A DNA stretch of 64,000 nt from positions 832,908-896,907 of the forward strand of contig CM021320.1 in the NCBI GenBank assembly GCA_010645155.1. Reading direction: 5' to 3'. Under the pieces are notes generated by a model. That model did no database searches, was not told where the DNA came from, and was given only the letters and a program-made list of their open reading frames with translations. Position numbers and translations under genes: made by a program. This stretch comes from Tigriopus japonicus. Taxonomy: Eukaryota > Arthropoda > Copepoda > Harpacticoida > Harpacticidae. Below, piece by piece: positions 15,001 to 26,746 of this stretch; the first letter of the stretch is position 1; every line of letters begins with the position of its first letter.

Positions 15001-15980
15001 ATAAATATGTTTTATCGTCATGGTTGCACGGAGGGGAGTGCATTTCACGTTATGACACAAGTGCATTTTAATAATGCATCATAGTTGGAAGATGAGAAAA
15101 GAAAAGTCCGGGAGGCTCGAGGCAGGCCATAAATCCAAAACCCAATCTAACACTTGCCTTGGAAAAAAAGCGGACATAATGCTTTCAATTTGTTAACGTT
15201 CATCATGGTGCTTCGAAGTGAAGCGTTTTAGATGCTAAATTTACTCCTAGTTTGAGAAATTTGCCGTGGGACTTTATTCAAAAGCTGAGTGGAAGGTAAA
15301 ACATTTGAGTGGTTGAACATGATGCGAGGAGGACTTGGAAGGTATTCCCTAGGCATTCAGGCTGTTTTCTGGTAAATTGAGTCATGCCTTGACGTGACTC
15401 AATTATAATTCATTTTACAACTTGGAGGCAGGAAAGCTGCCACTTTCAAGCAAATGGAGGAGTTTTCGTTCGTTCCAAACTTCTTCCATTACTTGTACGT
15501 GGCCAGCTACTGCTGCTTTGTAGACATCAAACGAAACGTGCTTACCAAAAACAACTTGAACTCCTCCCCTTTCTACTTTATGCTCTGGGTTAAGGAGGCC
15601 GGCCGGGATTTCACCAGGCTGAAGGCTGGCCATAGAGGTTGTATGCGCTGGCCGGGACATCGCACAACCATCGCCACAGACGCTTTGGAAGCGCCGTGAG
15701 CGCCACTGAGTGCTCAATCCTCCGCACTTTTCCTGGACGTGATATCAATTTAAAGAAGTTGCAAAGCTGCAAGCATCTCAGGAACTGCTCTCTCTAATTA
15801 AATTGTCTCAGTGAAAATGACAATCAACTTGGAATAGTCCTCTGTGATTTTTGAACCTCTTCCGCCCTATCGCCGCCAAAATTTCTCGACTCATAGGTCG
15901 TACTGAGAGACGATCTGGCGTCAAGAAGTGCATCGGGAAACCTCTTTGAAGATTATTTTTTGGCAACCTCACCAGATTGC
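1..15980. other. Gene desert upstream of unc-4
   Basis: I found no exon that I can support here on either strand. The open frames are short, lack family resemblance and often have no ATG. Visible content is simple sequence: an ATT run near 3183, purine-rich GAA/GGA sequence at 2690-2730, an AAAG run at 4893-4911 and CAT repeats near 9900. Developmental transcription-factor genes often sit beside long non-coding DNA holding enhancers, so regulatory sequence for unc-4 is a reasonable inference. No specific element can be named. Confidence 0.6.
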
Positions 15981-18900
15981 ATGAATCCCAATCTGAACAT
16001 GTTGGACACTAGACTACGAGGAATCTCCTCTTTTCTGCCGCCATCGTTTTTACCTCGTCCCATGTTCCCTTTACCCATGAAGATGGACTCCATGTCCAGG
16101 GTGCCATTGCCACATTCGTTGGCCAACTTGTGCCATCCTGGGCTTCGATTGCCCATCCAACAACTACCCATATCTCCCAATGGTCTAAATCGCAATGACC
16201 TTACACCCTCACCAGGCGAAGGTAGGAATTGTTTGTATTCTAAAATAATTATGAATTATAATTTTTCTCTGTTCCTTTTTTTTGTTTGAAATGTATTGAA
16301 GGCCATTGTCGTTATTAACTAAAAACATACAGTATGGGTACATTACATGAGGGGGGTAACCACCTCCTTAACAAGCAGTTCTTATGCACGAGTTTGCAAC
16401 AAAAATATACTTCTGTATTGAACTCTCCTTTGTGCAAACATATCTAAGAAAAGGCCAAGCTTTCAAGATTGCACAATTTAGTACGATTGAAGAGCATTTA
16501 AATTTGAAAATGTAATTCGATGAAGAGAGTAACTTTAAATGGAAAAAGTAACCCGTAAAGAACACGATAAAAAATGAAAAAGAGGTTACTCAAATACGTG
16601 TTCCCTATCATGGTTTTCATGTTGGTAAGTGGCTCATGAGAATGACAAATGTGGTATTGAGGTCTAGCCTGGTCTCATGCAATATTTGTCTTGTAACAGT
16701 TGGTTGGTCTGGATTCCACGAAATTTGACCCGTTCATTCCACAAATTTAAGAAACGAAGGAAAATTAGACACGAAACAAGTTGAATCCTCTGCATGATAT
16801 CCTCATTTCAATTTCCTCTCATGTCTTCATTCCTCAAGCTCAGTGTGTTGAGAACCAACGTTCATCTGGTGTTATTTCGTTTCTCATCTACCAATCCGGT
16901 TTATTAGAGCTGTTGCGTTTCGCTATGTAATTGAACATGATTGTGTTTTCTATGCAGTAAAAGGTTAAAAGTCTTCAAATTGAAGTCAAGGATACAAACA
17001 ATAAAAAGCAGCCGATTCTTGTTGAACTCAAGCTACTTTGAACCGGAAATCTCATTTTTATGGGATGACACTGGAACCGATTTTGAGTGGCATTAATTGA
17101 GCCAGCCAAGTTTCAACATTTGAGGAGGATAAATAATATACGATATGTGGCCCTTTTTGAAAAGCTCAAACAAATCTTCAAAGCTTTAACGATGAATTTA
17201 ACAATGGCGTAGCGTCAATTTCCCCTATCCGTTAGCAAGATTGAAAAAGGGAATAATTTCCTCCCACAAGAACTAGCCAATAACCGTTGTTAAACTCAGG
17301 AGCTTTCTACAAGCGACTTTCGACGTCCCTCTGGTGTCGAAACTCTCAACTACCTTCACACCCCTCTCTTTTTCTTGTTCAAGTCTCGAGTTGATATCCA
17401 TAAACATATCATCTCTGGGATTAGGGACTACTCGCACCATGGTTCCAAACTATTCCCTCATTTTCCCCACATGCTTTTCATCCTAGTTAAATAGGCAATT
17501 TCGGAATTTAGCCATGTCCAGGATTACGGAGGGCCGCTTCAAACCAATATTGAGAAGTTGGAATTGGTCCGAGGGAACCATCCAAAAACTCGTCCCGATA
17601 TTCGTTGCATTTTGCCCCCCCCCTCTCTCTACCTCTCGGTCTTTCCTCCGTCTACTAGTAGACACATACAAACCAAAATGGCCAAAGAGGTTGGCAGGTA
17701 GGCGCTTATTCCAGGTGTTGATAATGGCTTGCTGCTTGCTTCATGATAGGAAAACATGATTGTAGTTGTGGTGGTTCGACAACAGCACTCATGCTGTGGT
17801 TGTTGAACGGGAGTAACTGAGAAAGAGAGGAGAAGCTCTTCAATCTATTCCAAGGCTGGCTATTGGCGGATACCTCATTGAACAATGAAGGAGGCGAGAG
17901 CTAATGATTGTTTTGCCCAGCTCCAATGAACTGAGACAAACGCTTGGAGAAAAAAAGGAACCAATCCATCGTAGCATCGAAAAACGATGATTCTTGCACA
18001 TAAGAATGTGTGTACTTGATCTGTTTAGACCAATCTTAATCACACCCATAGTCCAGATTTTTCTTATGCGGTTTCTCTAGTCGTTGGTTGAATGGATGAT
18101 TGGTTGAGGGAGGATCGCAAGGCAGTGGCTTGGCAGAAGCTCCCTTAGAAAACCGTAACCAAATTGGTAATTAATTTCAGAATGGAGGCAATTAAAATTA
18201 CCAAATGGAAATTCCTTCCTCCGCATTATGGCTCCATTATGGTTCTTACCTGCCGAACTCGAGTGCATCGGCATTAGCTGATTTGGCTCGGAAAACGAAA
18301 CGAGATTCAATACTTCTTGTTCAGGGGAGGTATTGGTTTGGTTGGTCATGAGAGGGATTTCGAGTGTGTTCACAGATCACAGACGTGGCTTGAAAACGGG
18401 CCAGTGGTTAGCCAAGTCGAATGGACGACATCATATTGGAACAAGCCCCACATCCATGATGATGATGATGATGTTGAGAGATTGTGGTGGACTTGCCTTG
18501 CAATTATCGATTAGTTCCATCAAGAGAAAAAATTGAAGACACATGGGGGTGAAAGGATGATGTGTTTTATTTTACATTTTCGTATGGTGGCTCTCTTTTT
18601 TTAGACCAACTTAATTCTTGTCATCTCACACATGTCCTGTCAAATTGTACTTCCAACCAAGCTACCATTCCACCAGATCGAATTCTCGATCTGCGGTCAT
18701 GAGAGCCATTTTCGATTCAAGGCTTTCTCTCCTTTTGTCTGCCTGATTCACTCGATTTGACACGATGAGAAGCGACTTTTTCCATATTACTTAGATGTTC
18801 AAACATTTTAAAACGAAGACACAAGTCTAAGGAATGTGTCTAGAAGATCGGGTAATACTCTAGGTGCCAGAGGCCAAGAAATATCGCCTTTCATGCTCTG

Positions 18901-21900
18901 TGATTAGTCTGTCACAAGTGAATTGTAGCCATTGCCGTCCTGAAAAGAAGGCCCGATCGTCTCGCCATCTGAATGAATCTTGAACTCATCATGAGATGTG
19001 TTTTGAGCGATAATGTCGAAAACACTTCAATACTGACTGATTTGGATCGACATTGATGAATTTTCCTTGACGAAAATTTGGGCTGGAATTCGGTCTGGGC
19101 AAAAGAGAGGGCAGGTCAGGAGAATTGTGTTTCAATTCAGGTTGATTAAGTTATCTTGATCAGGGCCCGAAGGGTCAATTAAGATGTCTGACGTTCACAG
19201 CTCTCCTTTGTTTTATTATCAACTTTTGGAGCCGATACCAGGGTTGGGGATTAATAATTTACATGCAGTGATTATAACCATGAAATAGGACCATCAATGC
19301 TAATGGCTACTTACTTGACTTCGTCTTCATAAGACTTTGGCGGGATCTTGGAAGAATTTGCTGGAGCTACTTGAGTGTTCAATTTTTGTGGTTCAGAATT
19401 TGATGGTAAAATGAATTTGTCAGCCATTCCGTTTGTATGTAGTAGCATGTGGGCTGGACATGACTTCCGAGTGAGAAAAAAAACATATCAATTTTCGCCT
19501 TAAGGCACGAAGCTTGGATCATTGGATCGGTAGTTGAGCTCCTCGATTTGCGATCATGAAATAAACGATTGCTGCCTCTTCTTTTTCTCACTCCAACGAA
19601 TTGAAACCATCAATGGTCGTCGACCAAACAACATCTTGCCACCGAAGGAAGTGCTCTTTTCGAATTATGGAAGCCAAAAGCAAATCGACATCTTTTACAA
19701 TCACGAGTCTAGCAACAACATTGCTGAAGTATTCATCTCCGACACCACCATAGAACATTGAACTAAATCGTTTAGAGACATCTATCTTTATGTAGATCTA
19801 GATCCAAGTATGGACCGTTATAGTGTGTGTATAACTTTGCTCAAAGCCGACTACTCGTTTTAGATTCTGATGATGAGTCCAATTCGTCAGATAGTCGGAA
19901 CAAACGCCGTTCCCGGACCAATTTCAACACCTGGCAATTGGACGAGCTCGAGAGGGCGTTCCACGCCTGTCACTACCCCGATATCTTCATGCGAGAGGCC
20001 CTCGCCATGAGATTGGACTTGAGGGAGTCCAGGATCGCGGTAAGTTCAAGCTGGATATCAATATGTGTCATGGCCCTTGAGCTCCGATCTCAAACGCAAT
20101 CAACCCAGAGTTTAACCAACACTTACACAAGACTTTGATCCAAAGACACAATCATTTCATATTCCCCTCCCATTTCCTTCCCTTCCCGATCATCCACGAA
20201 AGCGAGAAGCGGGATCCGAGAGAATGAACTCCAATCAATCTCCTCCTTCTCCGTCGCTTCTCCTCTGACGAGATCGACGGATACTTAATTCAATATGTGT
20301 AGTGCACGTATATACAAAAGGTGTGCCACAGGGTGCTTAGAACTAGCCCATGTTTGTCTAAGAGCGGGTTCACGCAAGTGTGATGCGAATGTTTACTCGT
20401 CGGTTTTCGCCGAGTTTCACCTCACTCCTAAAGCCTTCTAAAATGGCGTCCTCTTTTTTTTCCAAATCGACCTGAAAGGTGTTTCTGACGTAAAATATTG
20501 ATACTTTATGTCAAAACCTGGACTTTATGACCCAATGTCATGCACGCTTTTTGTGTGTCAGAACGTCAAATGAAAGGAAACAAGTCACTCTATTCCGTTG
20601 GATATACGTTGTTCGCTTCAAACGAAGAGCATTGCCACTGAGTGCGATGAAGCGAAATCACTTTTCGTCATTTGAAAGGATGTTTGAAACATTTACTTTC
20701 CGTCGTGTTATCATAAAAAGGAGGCCCTCGTAATCATCCGTAATTGCAATGTACACCGAACAAGTGTATAGTACGTAGGATCGTATTGTGTGGAGAGGGG
20801 GAGGGGGAGACACAACCAAATAAAACAATAAGTCGTCAAGGCATTCCGTTTTCGTCGGGATACCCTCTCAAAAATAATTTTCTTCCTATAATTTTCCTCT
20901 ATTTTTACGAATGGCTTCATCTTGACGCGAAAGCATGAAAAACATGGACGACTCTAGTTTGGATCCAAAGGTTGTTTGTACCCTTTTTGACAAAGTAAAA
21001 ACACTAGAAAAAAACGATGAACACACAATGATTCGGTTCAGTCAAGTACGTTTGTTCATTCGCTCTCCAATGCTGATTCACTTCCAGAAGTAGAGTTATC
21101 TGGAAACCATTTTTAGACCAAATTGTTATTGTGCAAGGGGAGAAAAGACTGGGCTAGATTTTTGGAGGAAAATTAGTACCTGCTCGGGCAGGATGATTGA
21201 TATTCGTTGATTGAATATGTTCATGCACTTCGGGCACTCATTTAAAGTGTTATTATTTAAGGAAGGTACAAAGGTTTCTACGTTGTAATGTCACCTAAAA
21301 AGCTAAAACTTAATTTGCTTCAAGCAATCTACTATTCGTGTGGTGAGATTAATAGCGCCTCATAGTTTGTCAACCTTGACGTATCACTCACAAAAATCAA
21401 TGTAAATCAAGCTCACCGTACCGGCAGGCTTTTTGATGAGCAAACAACCGTTTTTTTGTTATCCGCCCTGCCAAACCATCAAACAAATTGCTGACTTTTT
21501 TGTGCCGAGACGATTTCGAACTCGAGCTTGGTCAGCGGGAGAATAAAATACCCCACAACAGAGGCTTCATTCCAGGCAAATACAATGGAAACCCTCTCTC
21601 GCTCACTTACAAATCTCGAATCCCTAGGCGCAATTCAAACACAACAGACTCGCTATGATATGGTTGTCAAACGATCCGGCAATCTTTGGCCGAAAAATGG
21701 CCTGATTTGCTGCGGTGGTATCAAATTACGCCCGATTGGCGTGATTGACTTGTACGCGTTCAACTAAGCCAGAGATCCGTCAAGTTGAGAAACTGTGTTA
21801 CTGACTTGTGCGCTTTTACTTTTCAGGTGTGGTTTCAGAATCGACGTGCCAAATGGCGGAAACTGGATCAAACCAAGAAGGGTCCGGGACGACCAGCTCA

Positions 21901-22441
21901 CAATTCACATCCACAGACTTGTTCCGGAGAGCCTTTGACCCAAACTGAACTGGAGCGACGAGAACAGCAACGAAAAGAACGGAAATTAATGCGCCAATTG
22001 GAAAAACAGCAGAAGAAGTTGGCGGCCAAAGGCATCGAAATGGATTTGGCTTCACTCCGCGATGAGTGGATGAAAAAGCATTCCGATGATCTGGAGGAAA
22101 TCGACGTTGTGGGCGATGATGACGGGGACGACAGTTCGGACAACTGCCTGACTCCAAATCCGGATCGGCCTGTGATGGAGGATCGCAAAAATGATGTGGT
22201 CTCTACTTGGCACAACTTACCACCCTTATCGTCAGACCTTCCCTCTCCAGTCATTTCAACCTCATCATCGTCATCATTGACTGATACATTGTCAGCTCCT
22301 AGTTTGAGCCTCCAGCCACACTCGCACAACGACCCTCAGCCTTTTCCTTTGATGGCTAATCTGATGCAATCAAAACCAAACCGCAAGCGGTCTTCGTTTA
22401 GTATTGACAGCTTACTCTCCACTGTGCAAAGGCAGCATTAG
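15981..22441 (+). CDS. unc-4: Unc-4 (UNCX-type) paired-class homeodomain transcription factor
   Basis: Three exons, 15981-16221, 19864-20039 and 21827-22441, join in phase (GAAG|gtagga, tag|ATTC, GCG|gtaagt, cag|GTG) to give 343 aa. The homeodomain is at about residues 93-153: [36 protein letters not shown] and, across the second junction, [12 protein letters not shown]. It is followed by [18 protein letters not shown], a signature of Unc-4/UNCX proteins, and then a basic coiled region with [16 protein letters not shown], as in insect Unc-4. At the C-terminus FSIDSLL (about residues 330-336) fits the eh1 motif that recruits Groucho corepressors. The protein should be a nuclear DNA-binding repressor specifying neuronal fate (family knowledge). 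Exon 1 starts at the first ATG in the frame (15981) and encodes a Pro/Leu/Met-rich N-terminus with no recognised domain, so it is the least certain part. Introns are 3.6 and 1.8 kb. Confidence 0.93.
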
Positions 22442-23620
22442 GGTTGCCATTATGGATCAATGACTGACCAGTTTCGTTTTTAGTTATTTCTCAATCTGTC
22501 CCCCAAACCCTTTCAGTTTGTCAAGAGCTCACCCACAAATTGTCGTTACTTTGCAATTGAAATATACACATGCCTGTCTTTGTTACAAGTCCAAGTCCTC
22601 AATTGAGCCCCTTGGGGTCGAATAATGAGCAGTGGTGGGAAACAATTATGGTCCAGTCTGGCCAAACTGAGACATCAAATTCGAAACCCAGGGATGAGAC
22701 TCGAACGCCTCCTTGGTTCATGGTGATCATCGTCATCATGATCATCTCCACTCTCACCACCAACACCGTGATCATCGCTTAGGAATGTCCTGCTTGCCAG
22801 CGTTTACCTAATGATCATGTTAGCCAGATTGCCTCGAGCCAAACCAAACAGATTCTATCGAACACGTCGACAAATCTTGGGTTGGTTGGGTGGCTCCATC
22901 CAGGGACCTCTCGAAAATTGCTCAAAACCGGGTGGTTTGTAGCATTGAAGAATCCTAAGGCCAATCCGTAATTGAAAATCGATCAAGACACTATTCAATT
23001 AGTAGTCTCGAGTTTTCAAATTTAATGTCTCTGTTGTGGTGTTCGAGGATCAAAGCACTGGATTTTTGGGTTTGAGTAAAGTGTTTTTGCCGATTCCTCA
23101 ACGACAGAGTTTATTTCAGGAGTCTTTCAAAGGAAAAACCCATGCGGTCTTAACCCTCTCGATTTTAAGTGGCTTGAGTGAGATTGAGAGGCGAGTTTTG
23201 AACAAATTGGCACTCTTTTGTTATGTTCAACTTCTTTGTCGTTGAGACGGACAGAGACAAACTAGAGAGGTCAGCATATGAAGCTAACCCTTTTTCAATA
23301 CTTTACCTGGTTGCACTTGACTGTTGCATCAAATTTGAATTTAAGAATACCTCAATGTCCATCGGCGTTGACTTTTTTCTTACATTGAGAGTTATCTTTA
23401 TGTCAGCAAATCTTATACATTAGATGCACATTTGGGCAGCGGCAAAAGACATTTTATTATCAAAAGTAATTCTTTTTTAGGTATGGTTTTGCGATACTTC
23501 AAACATCAGCTACACCCCAAATAGTGGTCACTATCAAGCACTTCCCTTGCCACGTGCTGTTTTAGCGAATATTCTAATATCTAACATTAACTGTTCTATC
23601 TAGACATGTTGAAGGGGGGG

Positions 23621-23697
23621 GGGAGACCTGGGTTCGAACCCATGAACCCGAGCATAGCTCGGTCGCGCGTTAACCAACTGCGCTACAACCATCTCCC
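23621..23697 (-). repeat. tRNA-derived SINE-like sequence
   Basis: Read on the minus strand it starts GGGAGAT and ends GTCTCCC, which can pair as a 7 bp acceptor-like stem. It holds a polymerase III A box (TAGCGCAGTTGG) and B box (GGTTCGAACCC). The D stem is displaced, the anticodon-like hairpin has a 5-nt loop, and the T stem has mismatches. It is therefore not a plausible functional tRNA; a tRNA-derived SINE or tRNA pseudogene fits better. A poly-G run abuts it at 23614-23623. Confidence 0.45.
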
Positions 23698-25317
23698 TTA
23701 ATTTGAATAACACAAAAAATTTGAGCCTCATCTTAAAATAGTGAGATTTAAATATTGAAGAATTTGAATGACAATGTTTATCCTTATTTGATTTTATAAC
23801 ACATAAGAAAATATGTTATATATGTCAAATATGTATGCCTCTTTTTGGCCTTGCCTTGTTATTCTAGCAATCTCTTTGAACAACTCGAGTTGAGCACGGG
23901 TTTTCGGCGGCTTTTTCCAACTCAGCGAAGAGAAAACCAAAGAAGAAAAAATGAGCTGGTTGTGTGAATCTAACCATTACTTAGGTCTTTTCAATTAGCA
24001 ATCATGTCTGTCTTGTCTAGGACCAAACAGCCAACGAGAGAAGAAAAGAGATGTGTTTTTTTTTCAAAGAAAACCTCGCCGCGCTCAAATCTCAAATACC
24101 TTCAAGCCAAATAAACTTTGGAGGTAGTTCGTGATGGTTGGTTCGAGGTGTCGGCGTGTCTTTTGACCTGTTCTTGAGCTCTGGACCTTGATGAAGTCAT
24201 TTAGCCAAACTCTAAAGGAACTTCAGGAATCTCCTGTAGCTCTTTTCAGTTCAACAGTTATTTTCCATCGAACTTTTTGGACGGGAACAACGACCCCAAG
24301 TCCGTGAGATCCTTCAAGTAAAGTGAGTGGCCAGGGAATCGTTCATCACTGATTAAGGGGCCAAGAATACCGCCAAACATTTTTGAGAGTGATAATTTGA
24401 GATGATCTCGCCTAGGAATGTGCAAAAAATGAATTGGAAATGATAACCTGACAAGTCTTGGTCATCAATCAAGTCAATGTTTTCGTCAACCGTTTTTTAA
24501 ATTTATGTCAACTGGAGTGTAGAAAAACGATAGATAAGTGGAATTTTAGATGGTGGGATCATTTATTTATATCGGTCAACTCAAATTTGTTAAACCTTTC
24601 CGTAGTCTTGATTTTTTCCAATCTTCAAGAAAGGTTTTTGCGACTGATATTGGTGCTGGATTTCAATGGGTTTCTTGGACGTGTTGCACTGAGCTGAGTT
24701 GTTTAAAGCTTGGATCCTTGAAATCCGAATCATCTGGACAAATGCATAAAGGATCTAAAAAAACAGAACCCACTAAATGAAAATGTTTGATATTTTTCAA
24801 CCAACACGGCCGAGGTAAGGACAAGTTAACGCGAAGATTGCGGGCTGCTAGACCATCTTATACCCATTTTAAAAAAAGTCAAACACCATCAATTAATGGG
24901 TTTGAACTTTGTACAGCTCATTGCCGAATTTATATTAAGTTATTCAATTATTATGACAAAAGGTATTCAATCTTCAGTCTTGGCAATATTTTAAGTTGCA
25001 AAAGTTCACCATTGACAAACGATTGCAAATTGCGCAATAATGAACAATGGCATGAATTACGTGCCTTGCACAATTTGGTTACAATCAATTGCCAAGATAA
25101 AATATTAAGTAGTAGCCATTCCCTTGCATAATGCCAAAAGTTGCTTCATTTTATTTGGGATTGTTGGAGCTAGGGTCGGAGGGTTGAGCCTCGCCGAGCC
25201 AGCGAAGCCAGCCATCACATCGTCCAAAGTTTTTCCGATGGGCAATTTCAAGTCCGGTATCAGAATGGTTCTCCGTCTGTGGGTGTGAATTAGCGTCTAA
25301 AAGTTTCCTCGAGAAAG

Positions 25318-25396
25318 GTCGGGGAGGAGAATCGAACCTGGGACCTCTATCACACTAGGAAACTGCGCTAACCACGACACCACGTCTCCTACTCCT
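25318..25396 (-). repeat. tRNA-derived SINE-like sequence, second copy type
   Basis: On the minus strand there is an A-box-like segment (GTGGTTAGCGCAG) and a B box (GGTTCGATTCT) about 45 bases apart, flanked by GGAGA and TCTCC that could pair weakly. No seven-base anticodon loop can be drawn, so this is a tRNA relic, most likely the head of a SINE. It differs from the piece at 23621-23697 and lies just beside a hAT-type element. Confidence 0.45.
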
Positions 25397-25427
25397 AGCG
25401 TCTTGAATGTAAATTCGATATATACAG

Positions 25428-25763
25428 CAGAGGGGTGCAAACCCTGGCCCGCGGGCCAAATGTGGCCCGCGAGAGGATCTGTCATAATTGGGTCTCGGCC
25501 TCGTGACGTCATGTAAAGACGTGGACAGCCAGTCACGTGACCTTAACAGAAAAAGTAGGACATTGTTCTGAATTCAATGCTATGATTTCTGACAAAACTG
25601 CTTTATCTCACTCAATTGTGTTGTTCAATACCGCAGTTGCAGTAGGTAGATTGTAGAATTTAATACTACAGTAGAAATTACTTGCCGTTTTGGAAGGTGT
25701 GGCCCGCGAGCGCCAACGGTCCGGCCAATTTGGCCCATTGCAAAATAAGTTTGCACACCCCTG
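25428..25763. mobile_element. Non-autonomous hAT element (336 bp)
   Basis: The ends are imperfect terminal inverted repeats: CAGAGGGGTGCAAAC on the left and the complement of CAGGGGTGTGCAAAC on the right. They are followed inward by GGCCCGCGGGCC-type sequence typical of Charlie-like hAT ends. The flanks ATATACAG (25420-25427) and ATCCACAG (25764-25771) match at 6 of 8 positions, as expected for a decayed 8 bp hAT target duplication. There is no transposase frame. Confidence 0.8.
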
Positions 25764-25924
25764 ATCCACAGGATGACAAATAAGTAGTGGTTCACAGCAG
25801 TATTTGAGTGATTAAAAAAACCAATTACATGTCTTTCAAACTATTCGGCCCTTGATCACAGCTAACCACGATTTTAAATATGGAATAAAATCTGGTCTTA
25901 CAATCTGGTAGCCCTGCTCCTGAC

Positions 25925-26175
25925 TAGGGATGGATGACACTGGCATTTTTGCCATCGACGCCGACACCGACACTGCGAGAATTGTCAATTTCGACTCTGA
26001 CGCTGACACCGGTTGTGAAAGTATTTAGGTGTACAATTTTCGTATTGTTAGAAATATCACGACACCTTGAAGATGTGTACACCAAAGGCCAGGGTTGACA
26101 TTGACACCAAAAGTTGGAAAAGCTGGTGTGAGTGTCAACACCTCGATACCGACACCAGCTTCTTGTCCATCCCTA
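25925..26175. mobile_element. Non-autonomous hAT-type MITE (251 bp)
   Basis: The termini are inverted: TAGGGATGGA at the left, and TCCATCCCTA at the right. The flanks CTCCTGAC (25917-25924) and CTCCAGAC (26176-26183) agree at 7 of 8 positions, an 8 bp target duplication. The interior repeats GACACC-like words in both orientations. No coding capacity. A TAGGG start with 8 bp duplications fits hAT. Confidence 0.8.
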
Positions 26176-26746
26176 CTCCAGACTGTTTTCGTTCCAAATT
26201 TGATGACAATGACAATGGTGTCTGCAAACTTGCGATCTTGTTGTCAATTCAGTTAAAAATTCAGCCAATGTCAATGTTTTCAAAGCAGATGGTTCGTAAT
26301 GAATAATTTTTAGTTCGGAACATTGACACATTTAAGCCAGGAATTTGATTTTTTCAAAAATATACGGAAAAGACGTTTGTATGTGTTTCATGCAAAAAAG
26401 GCGTTTTATATCCAAAAAGCTAGATTTCAGCAACCCTAATCATCCCACAAGTATGAATTTCTGGCAAAATGAAAATGCTGCAGAGTGCCACCACATTCTT
26501 TTCGATAGATGTCCAAAAAAGATTTTTGCTCCCACTTGTTCTTTCTACTTCCAAGAAATTTACCGTTGGAAATGTTATTTGAGAAGATCAGTTGAGGTTT
26601 AAACAAAAATGGCATTGCAGTTAAAACTCAAGCATGTACACGTAGGTTTTCCTTTGTTGTCTAGTAACTAACTTACCCATTCGTCTACCACTTATATAAA
26701 TAATTTTACACCACTACCACCACCACCAACAACAAAAAACACTTAC

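Larger units (their letters stand above)
22442..26746. other. Intergenic, repeat-bearing spacer
   Basis: This lies between the unc-4 stop codon and the last cysteine-repeat exon I could identify. It should hold the unc-4 3' UTR and the missing 3' end of the cysteine-repeat gene, neither of which can be placed. The recognisable items are two tRNA-like SINE pieces and two hAT-type non-autonomous elements, listed separately. Otherwise it is AT-rich sequence with no supported exon. Confidence 0.6.

Noticed and set aside
23621..23697. Functional tRNA gene
   Set aside because: The length and A/B boxes fit, but the D stem is displaced, the anticodon loop has five bases and the T stem mismatches.
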